From: Doris montereyensis
Taxonomy: Eukaryota; Mollusca; Gastropoda; Nudibranchia; Dorididae
Assembly: GCA_037039925.1 (NCBI GenBank)
Contig: JAXRKP010001173.1
Location: forward strand, 15,001-79,000
Reading direction: 5' to 3'
Length of the DNA: 64,000 nt
The notes under the pieces were generated by a model. That model was not told where the DNA came from and searched no databases. It saw nothing but the letters and a program-made list of their open reading frames with translations. Shown here one piece after another: positions 1 to 11,499 of the stretch. Each line of letters begins with the position of its first letter. Position 1 is the stretch's first letter. The translations under genes were made by a program, and so were the position numbers.

Positions 1-280
1 TTTTCTAGTACTACACTCGTTTCCAGTAGTGATACACATAGATTCTAAACGGAAAGGAAAGACGGCGGTCACAGGTAGCGGAAATTGTGTAGCAGAGAGA
101 TAAATAACAAAGACACACTGAATAGAGTCTCGATTACACTTATCACAGTAAAGGCAATATGCTTGGTGAGTTATTTACAGGGGGCACAACTTATAACAGT
201 TACAGCACCGGTTATAACAGCTTTTTTATGCTAACAATTACATTGTCATGCTTTAATAACAACCTGCTCATTGAGCGAGG

Positions 281-281
<1 letters not shown>

Positions 282-373
<92 letters not shown>

Positions 374-432
374 CATCATCATCATTATTATTATTATTTT
401 CAGTATTATTATTTTCTTTATCATTATTATCA

Positions 433-504
<72 letters not shown>

Positions 505-653
505 TCATTATATCATTATCATATTATTATTATCATTATTAATATTATTAGTAGTATTATCCTTATCATTATTATTATATTATTATTGTTGTTATCATTA
601 CTATTATTTTTTTATTATTATTATAATATTCATTATTACATGTATTTTTATTA

Positions 654-695
<42 letters not shown>

Positions 696-697
696 TA

Positions 698-778
<81 letters not shown>

Positions 779-822
779 CACTGCCATTACTATAGTTATG
801 ATTTTCATCATTACTATTATTA

Positions 823-895
<73 letters not shown>

Positions 896-900
896 ATCAT
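282..900. repeat. (TTA)n microsatellite, imperfect, about 600 bp
   Basis: Almost uninterrupted ATT/TTA trinucleotides with a few CAT and GTT variants. Long ORFs across it (poly-Ile, poly-Leu, poly-Tyr) are translation artefacts of the repeat. The first 280 bases before it show no recognisable gene. Confidence 0.97.
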
Positions 901-1470
901 TTTTATAATTTTTTTAATTATTGTGGCAAAGCCTTGACCGCTACTGGTGATACTAATTACCATCGACAAGCAGGTCATCGGAAGAGCGCTTTTGACAGCT
1001 CCATTGTTATCTTAACAATAGAATGAAATCGGAGGAGCGCGTATATTGCCGACACTCAGAATGTCGTGTGTTCATTTAAAAAAGGTGTAATCGATACAGA
1101 TCAACTGTCAGGAAAACGTGTTTCACAAGTATATCCTTCCCTCTGCGTTTTTCATACAGGCTTGAGAATATCAATGGCCGCATTAGAATGCAACTTGCAT
1201 GACATATGGTTAAAAATTCGAGTGTTTAAAAGACTTTACAGGCAGCATTTTATAGGAGATGTCACGGAGAAAGCTGTTGGGTGTTAATGTTCTTGCTTGT
1301 AACGTTCGATGAGATTTTTTCGTTTGTCCTCAATTTCCCAGGCTATTTTCAGCTTTGTTGTTGTTGTTACTTTCATTGTTTCTTTCTTTCTTTCTTTATC
1401 AGCTCCATCTCTACCTTCCGGTGTACTTTCATTTTTAATTTGATTTTTCTTGATTAGTTGACAAGTGTGG
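901..1470. other. Unassigned single-copy sequence
   Basis: AT-moderate sequence with a short TTCT/TTGTTG run near 1350-1400. No conserved protein, tRNA-like box or dispersed repeat of this window was recognised in it. Confidence 0.4.
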
Positions 1471-1479
1471 CTGGAAATT

Positions 1480-2400
1480 AACAGAGGGACTGGAAATATA
1501 GTCTGCTACTACTGTACACTTTTTTTCGGAGGCGCTCAAACAAGTATACGTGTTCAGGTGGGACAATCCAAAAAAAGATTTTGCCAATCGTCGACTTTGG
1601 AATCCGGTCTTAAAATGCTCGTGAAAGGCTTGTCAAATGAAAGTGGCAGGGTTTGACGTTAGACTGGATGGGTTTTTTTTTCACTTCAAACATAGCTGAC
1701 TCAAGATTGATTAGATTGACAATATTCGTTCAGAACTGGAAATTAACAGAGGACTTATGTAGAATTTGGAAATACCAGAAAAACTTGTCGCCTTCTTACT
1801 GCTACACTTTTCAACGGATTCAGGCGAATCAAGTTTTCACTGAACATTTGAATTAAGTCTGTGTCTCTGTCTCTCTCTGTCTCTGTCTCAATCATGCCAG
1901 GTTCAAGGGCGGACAATCCAAAAAGATTTTAAGCCAATCTGTCGACTCTTCTGAATCCTGTCTCTCTGTCTCTGTCTCTGTCTCTGTCTCTTTGGCTGGC
2001 AAATCCAAATGATCGAATTTATATATAAACCGCGCTTGTCGCAAATGAAAGTGGCAGGGTTTGACGTTCAGACTGATGGGTTTTTTTAACCACTTCAAAC
2101 ATAGCTGACTGGTAGCAAAGATCGATGTGGAAATGATTGGACGGCAATATTCGTTCAGAACTTTCAAGTAATTACAAGAAGTGAATGGGACACATATGGA
2201 GTCCGCAACCAGTGTGAACAGTACTATTGATCCCTCGAGACAAGGATGAAGGCAAATACCATCAGAAAACTTGTCGCCTACTTTTGATAATAATGAGACT
2301 AATGGAATATGAATCAGGTTTTAGTGTACTGAGTACATTTGAATTAATATCTCATCTCACAATTCTCTCTGTCTCTGGGCTGTCTTCTGTCTGTCTGTAA
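1480..2400. repeat. Diverged tandem duplication interleaved with (TCTG)n
   Basis: Blocks around 1560-1850 recur in the same order at about 1905-2340: a segment with ACAATCCAAAAA, then AATGAAAGTGGCAGGGTTTG, then CAATATTCGTTCAGAACT, then AAACTTGTCGCCT, then ACATTTGAATTAA. Runs of TCTCTGTC lie between and inside the blocks (1858-1890, 1960-1992, 2363-2397). Similarity is block-wise rather than continuous, so the two copies are either old and rearranged or corrupted in the consensus. Confidence 0.7.
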
Positions 2401-2499
2401 AACATGTCATTTTTTATCATACATATTGGAAAGATAAAAAAGACACTCTCATACTAAACAGTAACATACAATGCTGCCGTGTTGAAATGACCTGCTGGT

Positions 2500-2850
2500 T
2501 TTTTTATAGGTGTTTTAAATTTTATTTTACTCTCCTATCCACAACTATGATGGTCTCGGGGTTTTTGTAGGATCTTTTTTAATTTTGCCCGGAACGCCTT
2601 GTAAACAGCCAAAGGATTCTTAATATCTCATAGAGTCTTGTGATCTGCATACGGGGCCTCCCTTTTATCGTCCGTCACCAATTTTAGAGTTGATCCACCT
2701 ACCTGGACTGTCTCTCTAGATTGTACTTGAAAGAACTTGGGAAAATCTTTCAACCTGGGGTAGGGCTTGAACCCACGACCTACGGATTGAAAGGCCGACA
2801 CCATTGCCTCTGGAGTACCGAGTCCACACCCCCACCCCGCCCACTTCTTT
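2500..2850 (-). repeat. SINE family B copy (tRNA-derived, antisense)
   Basis: Contains the blocks that define a family repeated at about 32 kb, 38 kb, 40.6 kb, 42.9 kb, 53.7 kb and 55.0 kb: a GGTTTTTGTAGGAT start, GCCTTGTAAACAGCC, GTTGATCCACCTACCTG, and at the right end TTGAACCCACGACCT. Read on the minus strand, the last block gives a B-box-like GGTCGTGGGTTCAAG, so the tRNA-related head is on the right and the element is antisense. The A box is weak. The family assignment rests on within-window repetition only. Confidence 0.7.
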
Positions 2851-3585
2851 GCTGTGGGATAAAATATGATGATGTTTCGTCGATAAGCCTGCACTTGTGT
2901 GTGTGTGTGTGGAGATACGAACTATGAATGCATCTCTTTTTCTTTTCTTTTTCTTTCTCTTTTTTCTCTTCTTTTATCTTTGTACACAAGATAACGGCAC
3001 ATGGATTCAGAGCACACTCTTGCAGCCATCTGAGTATGTGGCATGACCAGCTGGAGGGGCTCGCTGCAATCTGGTGGCCATCAAGCCGTGCTGCATCGGG
3101 CTCAAGGGGAAGTGCATCATGGTTACCAGAGAACACTGCCATTTTTTCAAAGGCATATTTCACGAGCATTGCGACCACTGCGCATCAGTAAGTAAAGGTC
3201 AAAGGTCAATGGTCACTACCACTGCCACACTGACTGGCTGGCGTCACTGGTGAATAAATGATTCCAGTCCCACCCAGGTTGCTAGTCATTAGAAGAATCT
3301 CTCCGCCGGCGTTTTTCAACGTCAACATGACACCATCATCATTAACGGCATATGTTTCATCATTGCCGTTCTCATCAACGTCATCAGCGTACTCATGATA
3401 ATTTAAGAAGGACTATCACTGTGCTCCTGTGCTCCCCAATCCAATTAAGTAGCTTTGCAGTGAGGCTGGGGCATGGAGTGAAATGACATTTAAGGAACCA
3501 GGAAAGTCCCAATGTAATAAAGACAAGACAAGATACAAGGAAAGACAAATTAGAGAAAACGATGGGGTACCATGGGATCACACTT

Positions 3586-3691
3586 GACCTCTGCGTCGGC
3601 ACCCATCGAAGTTAGCTCGGTTGGTAGCACGCTTACTATAGATTTCATGGCGACAGGATGGGTGCCGACGCAGAGGTCGCGGGTTCGATCC
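3586..3691 (+). repeat. tRNA-like SINE head containing a 22-bp perfect inverted repeat
   Basis: A-box-like TTAGCTCGGTTGGTAGCACG (about 3611-3630) is followed about 55 bases later by a B-box-like GGTCGCGGGTTCGATCC (3675-3691), the usual layout of a tRNA-derived RNA polymerase III promoter. The segments 3586-3607 and 3657-3678 are exact reverse complements and enclose the A box. No intact tRNA cloverleaf can be folded around it, so this is a SINE or pseudo-tRNA head and not a tRNA gene. Confidence 0.55.
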
Positions 3692-4143
3692 TCATGGTGG
3701 TCAAAGTTGTTTTCTGTCTATTTCTTGTATTTGTCTCGTCTTTATTCTCTGTGGCTTTCATATTATTTAATGTCATTAATTAACTTGCATAGCCACTGAT
3801 ATCAGATTTCATCGTGAACCAAGAGAATGGTGGAACGAAATGTCGTCTTCTAGAATCCACGTCCAATAACTGGCCGTATCTGGCTTTTGTCGTTGCTGTT
3901 ATCTTTGTTGATCGTGATCAACTATGAGGCCATCATAAATTATATTTTTTCATTGTTATCATAATCATCATGATAACCACCAATCATCTTCATCATGCAA
4001 CATTATCGTCATCATCATCATTATCATCATCATCATCACATTTTAGAGTATGATCTAAGACAAAAAATGGACAGGGAAAAAGATAAAGATAGAAAGAATT
4101 GGGAAAATATATAACATGCATACTTGAACCCACGACATACGGA

Positions 4144-4359
4144 TTAAATACATACATACATACCTCTGGATACATACATACATACATACGCCCATACTTT
4201 GCATACATACATACATATGGAGATACATACATCTTCTTTTTCTTTCTTTTTCTTTTCTTTTTCTCTTCTTTTACATCGATACATACATTGCATACATACA
4301 TAGATACATACATGAATACATACATACATATATAGATACATACATTCTACATACATACA

Positions 4360-4393
<34 letters not shown>

Positions 4394-4396
4394 CAT
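4144..4396. repeat. (CATA)n microsatellite
   Basis: Tetranucleotide CATA runs, repeatedly interrupted by fragments of the neighbouring unique or SINE sequence. It is followed by GATA-type repeats to about 4745. Confidence 0.9.
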
Positions 4397-5199
4397 ACAT
4401 CTGAGATGGTTAGATAAATAGCTGAAAGATAAATAGATATATAGATAGACAGCAGTCAGCATCGGGCTCAAGGGGAAGAGATCATGGTTACCAGAGAACA
4501 TGCCATTTTTTAAAGGCATATTTCATAGCATTGCGACCACTGCGCATCAGTAAGTAAAGGTCAAAGGTCAATGGTCATACCATGCCACACTGACTGGCTG
4601 GCGTCACTGGTGAATAAATGATTCCAGTCCCAGATATATTGCTATATCATTAGAAGAATCTAATAGATAGATAGATCATATATGACAGATAGATAATAGA
4701 TAGTTAGATCATAGATAGATAGATACGATCAGCGTAGATAGATATGTAAATATATATGGACGCCTAATATTGCCAAAAAACCTCACACACTTCTTTTCAG
4801 GTTAACTGTTTGCGTGAACTTTGCCGAAGTTACCGTTTTTAGACAATCCTTTGCAACACGACCCAGTGGCCCCAGAGGTCGCCTTGAGGATTATGGTGGA
4901 AACAAAAGCACCGAATCGTATTCTCACTCTTCAACTCTCATGGCATCGTCAGCCTCTTCCCTTTATTTAATGTCATTAATTAACTTTGCATAGCCACTTT
5001 GGAACACTACATCGGCTGGCATAGGGTGGCCATCATTTACATAGTCAGCTCTGTAGCTGCCATTTTGGTTTGTCGGTGCTGTTATATATATCGTAATCAT
5101 AGGCCATATAAATTATATTTTTTATTATCATAATCATATGATAACCACCAATCATCTTCATATCAACATTATCATCATCATATATATATATATGTGTGT

Positions 5200-6460
5200 G
5201 TGTGTTTGTGTGTGTGTATACATATGGACATCATAAAAGATAAAGTAGACAATGATGCTTATGATTACTATGTTACCACAATCATTTTTTTTTTCAACGA
5301 TGAACTACACAATAAGCTACCAGGTTCTAAGGATGACGTACATCAAGTACCGATACATTATTCGATACCTATGTTAGGCGGGCGTTTCGTTGCATATCTA
5401 ATGACAAACATGAACGAATAAGTAACAATACAATAAAAGTTTCGTACATACATACAAAATAAAAAAAATTCATATCAGTTACAAATACATGATTTGACCC
5501 AATGGGTATAAATAAGAACCTAAAGCAGGCTATTTAAATCTACCTGTAAATATGGCGATTGTAGTGCAGTGGTTCCTGAGATTAGATACAGTCAAAAACT
5601 AAAAGCATTTGCATAAGATATATTTATGATATTATATGTAGACAGACAGTTGATTTCATGCATACATAGGGCGCGGTGATTCATAAATATTACACCTAGT
5701 GGGACTAGGACCACCATAGATTCAAATGTGTGGTTAGATAGCCCTTCTTTACAACCTTTTTAGATAATGAATTTCGGATCAAGACAGTATTGGAAATTTA
5801 TTTTTTATTTTTAAATTTTAAGAGTAGTTGCCTGCGAAAGAGGAAAAAAAATGTTTCGGTCATTAAATAAAATAGCGTGAATATAGCCTCAGTATCCAGA
5901 ACTGACTATTACACTGAATCACACTCACCACTTTTTAGACAACTTACCGACCCAGTGGCCCCTTCCACCTTGAGGATTCTGGCTGGAAACAAAACTCGAA
6001 TCGTATTTCACATTTTTGGCATGTCGTTTGTTGTTGTTTGGTGATGTTTGGGGTTGTTTTTGTTAGGTTGATTTTACATAGGGGTCGGGTGGGGCTGCCA
6101 TTTTGGGAAGCGCTTCGTTTTGTTTTGTTTTGTTTCGGATATTTTGTTGTTGTTTTCCCACATTGTCATCCAAGAATACTATCGTCATAGGTTAAAGGGA
6201 GACAAGGATTGCGGTGCATGTACAGGTTTTGTAAGATTAAGTATCCCATAAATCTTGACGCATTTATCGGTTACAATCGTTGTTAACCTCCCCGTCCCTC
6301 CCCACCCCCTTGATATTTTGATTTTTATGTTATGCCAATTACATAATAGAAAAAAGGGAGTATATTGAGGGCTTGTTTGTAATTGGGGGTTTTTCTGAGA
6401 CAGATTTTTACTGGTCCACGTTTTTTCCCTCTCTGTGGTCAGTCACAGTTGAGTTTTCAG
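5200..6460. other. Non-coding stretch upstream of the rhomboid exon
   Basis: AT-rich. It includes a short GT run (5190-5215) and a block at about 5930-6010 that repeats 4858-4920. No exon with conserved protein similarity was recognised here. The upstream exons of the rhomboid gene are not evident and may lie left of the window or be unrecognisable. Confidence 0.4.
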
Positions 6461-6891
6461 ATTGACTACTTCCCGGTCACCGGCACACATGGCGGGGCTA
6501 TGGGCGTATTTGGCGTGGCCATCTTGGAGTGGACGCAAGCTTGGAACTTTTTACCACACCCATGGCTGGAAGCGCTCAAGCTGGTGGTGCCGTTGGTTCT
6601 GTTCTTCTTTCTGGGTACGTTTCCCATCATAAGCCTCAACGCCTTTGGCACCGGTCTCCTCACTGGTGCCATCACCGGTCTGATGGTCGTGCCTACATGA
6701 CGTTCAATCGTTATTTGGGACCTTGGAGAGGACGCCTGGTGGTCCTGTCTTTACTCCTGCTGGTTCACCTCTTCGTTACTTTGGTCATCTTCACCTTCTA
6801 CCTGCACGCGTCGCCTTTCTGCGAGTTCTGCGTGGAAGTAGAGTGCGCGTCGTTCAGCAGCCGGGAGTGTGGCAGATTGCATGACTTTTAG
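6461..6891 (+). CDS. iRhom-like rhomboid pseudoprotease, last exon (C-terminal membrane part)
   Basis: The exon follows a clean 3' splice site (TTGAGTTTTCAG ending at 6460) and ends at TAG 6889-6891. It encodes IDYFPVTGTHGGAMGVFGVA, then EWTQAWNFLPHPWLEALKLV, a hydrophobic helix ending FFFLGTFP, TGLLTGAITGLMVVP, YMTF, another hydrophobic helix, and a Cys-rich tail CEFCVEVEC. This order and the tail match the C-terminus of iRhoms (RHBDF1/2), ER and Golgi polytopic proteins that regulate ADAM17 and EGF-ligand trafficking. The rhomboid catalytic GxSG position reads GTHG, and the helix-6 His position reads NAFGTG, so both catalytic residues are absent, as expected for a pseudoprotease. A one-base deletion at about 6692 (GCCTAC where GCCCTAC is expected) breaks the frame, but similarity continues. 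The exon is GC-rich compared with its surroundings. The 5' exons were not found. Confidence 0.75.
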
Positions 6892-7120
6892 ATCCGCTGG
6901 TGTGTGGACGACGTGCAATGCAGGAAATGGTAAATAATGAGAGCCAGGATGGCACCCCCCCCTTCAAAAAAATCAAAATTGCGACGATTCGGGACCAACC
7001 CTCCATCAGGCAGACATAACCGAAAAATAGACACACGATTATGAAGACATGAAGTGAACTAGAAACCCAAGGAGTGTGCCATGTCTGTACCATTGTTTGT
7101 CTCGCTGGGTGTAGGTGCTA

Positions 7121-7275
7121 ATACTAATATATATATATATATATATATATTTACCCTACGACAGCTGGGGAGCATATCCCTACTAGCATCCTGTCCAGGA
7201 GTTGAGGTTTTATCATATTCCGCTTCCTATGCTAGAGAAACTGATGTAGGTTCGAACTCAAAGGGCCAGTAAAGC
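7121..7275 (+). repeat. (TA)n run and SINE family C fragment
   Basis: A short TA run (7128-7151) is followed by sequence similar to the body of SINE family C (TAGCATCCTGTCCAGGAG, then TTCCGCTTCCTATGCTA, then GGGCC). Compare the copy at 42341-42645. Degenerate and partial. Confidence 0.45.
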
Positions 7276-7279
7276 CGTA

Positions 7280-8430
7280 AAAGAAGTGTATATTGTATGA
7301 TTGCTATGAACAAACAAAAATGAAAGGAAAAGAAATGGGAGAGTTCAGCATCAACACAGATCAGGGGACTTAATTACAGCTGGACCATTAGGGACAACAT
7401 GTTACTTTTGTTTATGTATGTTTGTTTGTTTTAGTATTATTTACTTATTTATCTTCCTTTTTTTTTTTTTTTTGTGACACGCCGGGTTGAGTCTTGGAGA
7501 AGGGAGATGTGTTATGATTAGTGGTAACGCAAATGATACGAGAACATGACTCTCAGCTTATGGAAGTAAGAGGTGCTTTTGTTTTTAAAAGGGTTTAGAA
7601 AGACTCGTATGCTTCTATTGTTAATTCAGCTTCGTTGAAAAATCCCAACACTCTATACGCAGAAACTGTACCACCTAGATAAGTAAGACTTGGCATACAG
7701 ATGTAAATAATCTTGTCATTTTGCGTAGGCACATTATTGTTTCGCTAAAATAGATATTCTGCAAGAAAAAAATTAGAAAAACTTGGTTTTCTTTCAATTT
7801 AAGCTCATTTCTGAATAAAATATCCCGTGTCCATTGGGCAATCGAACACACGTAATAGCCTACTATACTTACGTCGTCTGCATCTAAACTGTATTTCAAA
7901 AAGATGTAATCTTTCTAGCCTACACAAGCCAGAAATCTGGATCCCTAGCTCTATAGAAATGTTCGCCCAGCTTCAAATCGGAATACTAGTCGACTGCTCC
8001 CATAAAAGGAACATTTCTATTTAGTATTATCTGTTAAGGAAATGCTTGATATCATTTACTCCATGAAAGAAATGTTTCCAACCAAGAGTTAAAGTAAGTA
8101 AAGGCATAAATATGCGTACCCTGTCAAAAATAAAAATAAAATTTGTAGAAAGATGACAACAGATTTTAATCACAAATAAGCATGTCACACCCCGGGTTAT
8201 ACCAAGTACGATTATTAGATCTGGGTCACAGTATTTGACACCGACGTACGCAGGTAAACGTGAAGACTATTCCAACTTTTAAATTATAAAACCTGTTCAA
8301 AATGGCAGCCTAGGTGAATGAAAATTCTACTCAATGAACGGGGAAACAATGATATGTTCAATGATTAAACGTCACATCTGGTAGAAATCTTCCTTAAATG
8401 AAAACAATCTTGGGACTATTTAGAACTTAC
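7280..8430. other. No recognisable gene
   Basis: AT-rich non-coding sequence with a T14 tract near 7460. ORFs present are short and show no family resemblance. Confidence 0.4.
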
Positions 8431-8439
8431 CTGCAAAAT

Positions 8440-8645
8440 ATGGTTACTCCTAGTGACTTAGCATCAGAGCCTTTGGCGAAGAAAGAACGACCAACTCAGA
8501 CGCACAGGACGCCAAGAAAGACTCACGAACCGCTTAAAGATAGCAAGAGATCAGGATGCGACAATTTCACTTTAGAATTAATGCTTACAGCTGTGGGCTG
8601 CGGAAACTCACTATGCCGAACGATCTGGAGAAACGAAAGATGACT
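8440..8645 (+). pseudogene. Decayed LINE reverse-transcriptase N-terminal fragment
   Basis: The reading frame starting near 8398 includes LKDSKRSGCDNFTLELM, which resembles the RT palm entry of RTE-like LINEs (LKxGKAAGxDxIxxELL). It lies about 1 kb upstream of and in the same orientation as the RT fragment at 9640, so it may be the upstream part of the same decayed element. Short and isolated, so tentative. Confidence 0.4.
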
Positions 8646-10559
8646 TACAAATTGAGCACTCTTCGAAGTATTGGCAAAAACAATGCATCCTTAGCTGTGC
8701 CAGAACTACAAAATTGTCATTGATACGCCATGCAAGTGAGATTCTTCTGGGATGGGTGAGCAAAAATTAATGTTCCCGTTTCTTCCTATCAATTTAACTT
8801 ACGTATAGATGTAATGGATATGGTGTGCTGAGTTGAAAAATCTAGTTGTTTCTGACACTTCCGGTTGCAATCGAAACGGCCCCAAAATTTCACCACGTTC
8901 AATATCGATAGGCTTCTACGTCTACATTTTTCGACAAATTTCTTTCAAACTTGGCACGTACCTATTTTGATGCAATATCTAAAAAAAACATTGGATCGTA
9001 TTTTTGTTTTATTAGTTTGTTTTTTTTTAACTTTGATGACAACCCAAAAATAAACAAACATATTAATTATTATACAAAAAATTCAATTTCAATTTTCCTG
9101 TTATTTGAATATGGTTTTATCCCATGAACCTAAGAAAAGAGTAGGATAATACTTTGAAACATCATAAAACTTTTAGAGGCTCTCAACGTCTTCTTATGGA
9201 CACAGTTTCAACTCCCCAGCACCTTTTTACTCATTTCGGGATGGTGCCTTTTGATAACAGGTGCGTGGAATATGTTACATTATTTCCCGACGATCTAAGG
9301 AAATATTCATAAAAGACACTCAAAAAAGTTGATTTTGGATAGCATATATTGTGATGATCAAAATAAGTACCAACATGCAATATTTTAGATACTATTTCTG
9401 GCTTTTATCGTACAATAGCTGTGTTGAAAGATAAGCCTGTATCGTTTCTAAAATGTTCGTATAGATTCAAAGAATCAACACTGAGCTTCTTGTATATTTT
9501 CATTGGGATGGGAATGAACTGATCTATCCACTAGTATGATAGACTAGATTTGTCCCATTTTCGGCAAAAATGACTTTCCCGGATCCCCCCACCCCTCCCC
9601 TACCCTTAAGATCTTGACGAAAAGAATGGGGACAAAGCTAGAATGGGATATAAATCACACTCAAGCAGGCTTCAGAAAGAACCGATGTACAAGAACCATG
9701 TTTTATCTTCAACTTGCGCATTATCATAGAAAATTGTAGAGATATATACTACGACCTGCATAATGCTTCATCGACCATTCCAATAAGTTTGGTTATGTCA
9801 AGCACAATAAACTATGGTAAACTATGACAGAAATGCTTTTTCCACCCAAAGCTATACAGCTTATAAGAAATCTCTATCGCAGACAAGATTCGGCAGTCTG
9901 CCTCGAATGTGGAACAGCAAAATGGTTCCCGGTCCAGAAAGGGGTCAGACAAGGTCATATGCTCTCTCCCGGCCTGTTCAGCATATATACAGAAGAAATC
10001 ACGATAGAGAGGTTGAGACAGATTCGAGGAAATAATAATATCTTTATACAATTAAAAACCCAGGATACAAGGAACAGAAATTAGAGACCTGAGAAATTTG
10101 GACGTCACAACCCTTCTATACCAAACGCTTGAAGGTTTCGAAGCCTTGATTTTAGCAGTAAAGTAACAGTCAAAACCAAAGGCTTCGTGTCTAACATTAA
10201 CAAAAACTAAGATATTATACATCAACAGAATAAAAAAAACAAATCCTATATCACCATAAAAAAATGGCAAAGAAATTGAAATACTTTCGAATACCTTGGG
10301 GCCAGGTTCGAAAACTTGACAGCTCCGCGAACGAAATAAGGAGACTAGCAGTGGCAATGACAAACTCGAAGCAAATTGAGTGGAAAAGCGAATGAAGAAC
10401 ATCCAGCACGAAACTGAAAATAGTCAAGGCATCCATACTCTCAACAGCCTCCTATGGGTGCGGAGGATGGACAATCACCAGACCAGACGAAAACAAAAAT
10501 CAACACCTTAGAGTTAAAATGCCACAGAAAGATGTGTGTTCCCTGGACCGCCAAAGTAA

Positions 10560-10950
10560 AAAAACACAACTCTAACGATGGGTTTATAGTTCGTATCACG
10601 GTACAAGTGCAGGCTCACCGACGATACATCATTATCCCCCAGCAGGCCATTTCATTCAAAGTCCCTCTCAATTTGCGGGGCAGCAGACAGTACACACGCC
10701 TGTTAGGCTTTTCGTACTAACACTCTGACAAGAATTTATCTACCTACACTTGGGTACACATTCACACCTGAGTCAAATGAGGGAAATTGGACATTGTGGG
10801 GAATAAACACCTATGCCAGACGTGGGGCTTGAACCAGTGTCGTCGTGATTACCAGCTCACAGCACTACGGTTCAGCTACAACGCCTTGAACCAGTGTCGT
10901 CGTGATTACCAGCTCACAGCACTACGGTTCAGCTACAACGCCTCTAGAAA
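10560..10950 (-). repeat. SINE family A copy nested in the LINE, tRNA head duplicated
   Basis: Similar along its length to 17740-18085: shared CCCCAGCAGGCCATTTCATT, TCGTACTAACACTCTGACAA and TTCACACCTGAGTCA. The right end has TTGAACCAGTGTCGTCGTGA, then AGCTCACA, CACTACGGTTCAGCTACA and GCCT. On the minus strand this reads as a tRNA head with A box TGTAGCTGAACCGTAGTG and B box GGTTCAA. The head segment is present twice in tandem (about 10828-10885 and 10886-10942). LINE coding sequence resumes immediately to the right. Confidence 0.75.
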
Positions 10951-11022
10951 GACTAAGCGCACCACAAAACTTTTGGATGCCATAAAATCGAGAAAACTTA
11001 AATATTTCGGCCACGTACAAGC

Positions 11023-11325
11023 CTATCACTATCAGAATAAATCACAAACGGAAAGAGATACACAATCCTATCAGAATAAATCACAAACGGAAAGAGACAC
11101 ACAAGCCTATCAGAATAAATCACAAACGGAAAGAGACACACAAGCCTATCAGAATAAATCACAAACGGAAAAATCACAAACAGAATAAATCACAAACGGA
11201 AAGAGACACAAGCCTATCAGAATAAATCACAAACGGAAAAGACAAACTATCAGAATAAATCACAAACGGAAAGAGACAAACAAGCCTATCAGAATAAATC
11301 TATCAGAATAAATCACAAACGGAAA
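11023..11325. repeat. About 39-bp minisatellite, roughly 8 units
   Basis: The unit contains TATCAGAATAAATCACAAAC followed by GGAAAGAGACACACAAGCC. Some copies are shortened or fused (11165-11200, 11255-11310). It lies inside the C-terminal part of the decayed LINE, between the FGHV motif and the WTDDI motif, so it arose after the LINE inserted or was carried by it. Confidence 0.9.
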
Positions 11326-11499
11326 GAGGGAGACAGGCAGTCCGATACGACTCTGGACAGACGACATCAGGGACTGGACAGGTGTGGCTGTTGTAGTGTG
11401 GTGGACGCTGTCAAGATGGCTGAAGAGAATCACTACTAATACTACTATTATTATTGGGTGGTTTGGGATGCAACGACCTACCAAGGCTAAGCGAGAGGA

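Larger units (their letters stand above)
2700..5185. repeat. About 1.3-kb tandem duplication, second copy interleaved with microsatellites
   Basis: Unit 1 (about 2700-4030) recurs as unit 2 (about 4090-5185), offset 1.2-1.37 kb. Matching blocks: TTGAACCCACGAC at 2768 and 4127; the long CATCGGGCTCAAGGGGAAG to AGAAGAATCT block at 3096-3300 and 4458-4660; TATTTAATGTCATTAATTAA at 3763 and 4963; and ATAACCACCAATCATCTTCA at 3973 and 5141. In unit 2 the shared sequence is broken up by CATACATA (4147-4385), AGATAGAT (4410-4745) and TATATA (5180-5190) runs. Part of the block recurs a third time near 5930-6010. Confidence 0.75.
9640..11440 (+). mobile_element. Decayed RTE-like non-LTR retrotransposon, 3' half
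   Basis: Fragments in shifting frames follow the usual RTE-like order. They are: an RT fragment with HTQAGFRKNRC; KGVRQGHMLSPGLFSIY (RT motif with the RQG signature, about 9937-9990); FEYLGARFENL (about 10270-10320); STASYGCGGWT (about 10440-10472); DAIKSRKLKYFGHV (about 10976-11020); and WTDDIRDWTGV near 11357-11388. Stops and frameshifts are frequent, so it is inactive. It is interrupted by a SINE at about 10560-10950 and by a minisatellite at 11020-11325. The catalytic YADD box was not found. Confidence 0.75.

Noticed and set aside
159..795. Long Ile/Leu/Tyr ORFs on both strands
   Set aside because: They are translations of the TTA microsatellite and have no non-repeat domain.
3600..3691. 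Functional tRNA gene
   Set aside because: A and B boxes are present but the arms do not form a tRNA cloverleaf; the structure is dominated by the inverted repeat.
4795..4835. Possible rhomboid exon after TTTTCAG encoding VNCLRELCRSYR
   Set aside because: Too short, not clearly similar to the iRhom loop, and located inside the scrambled duplication.
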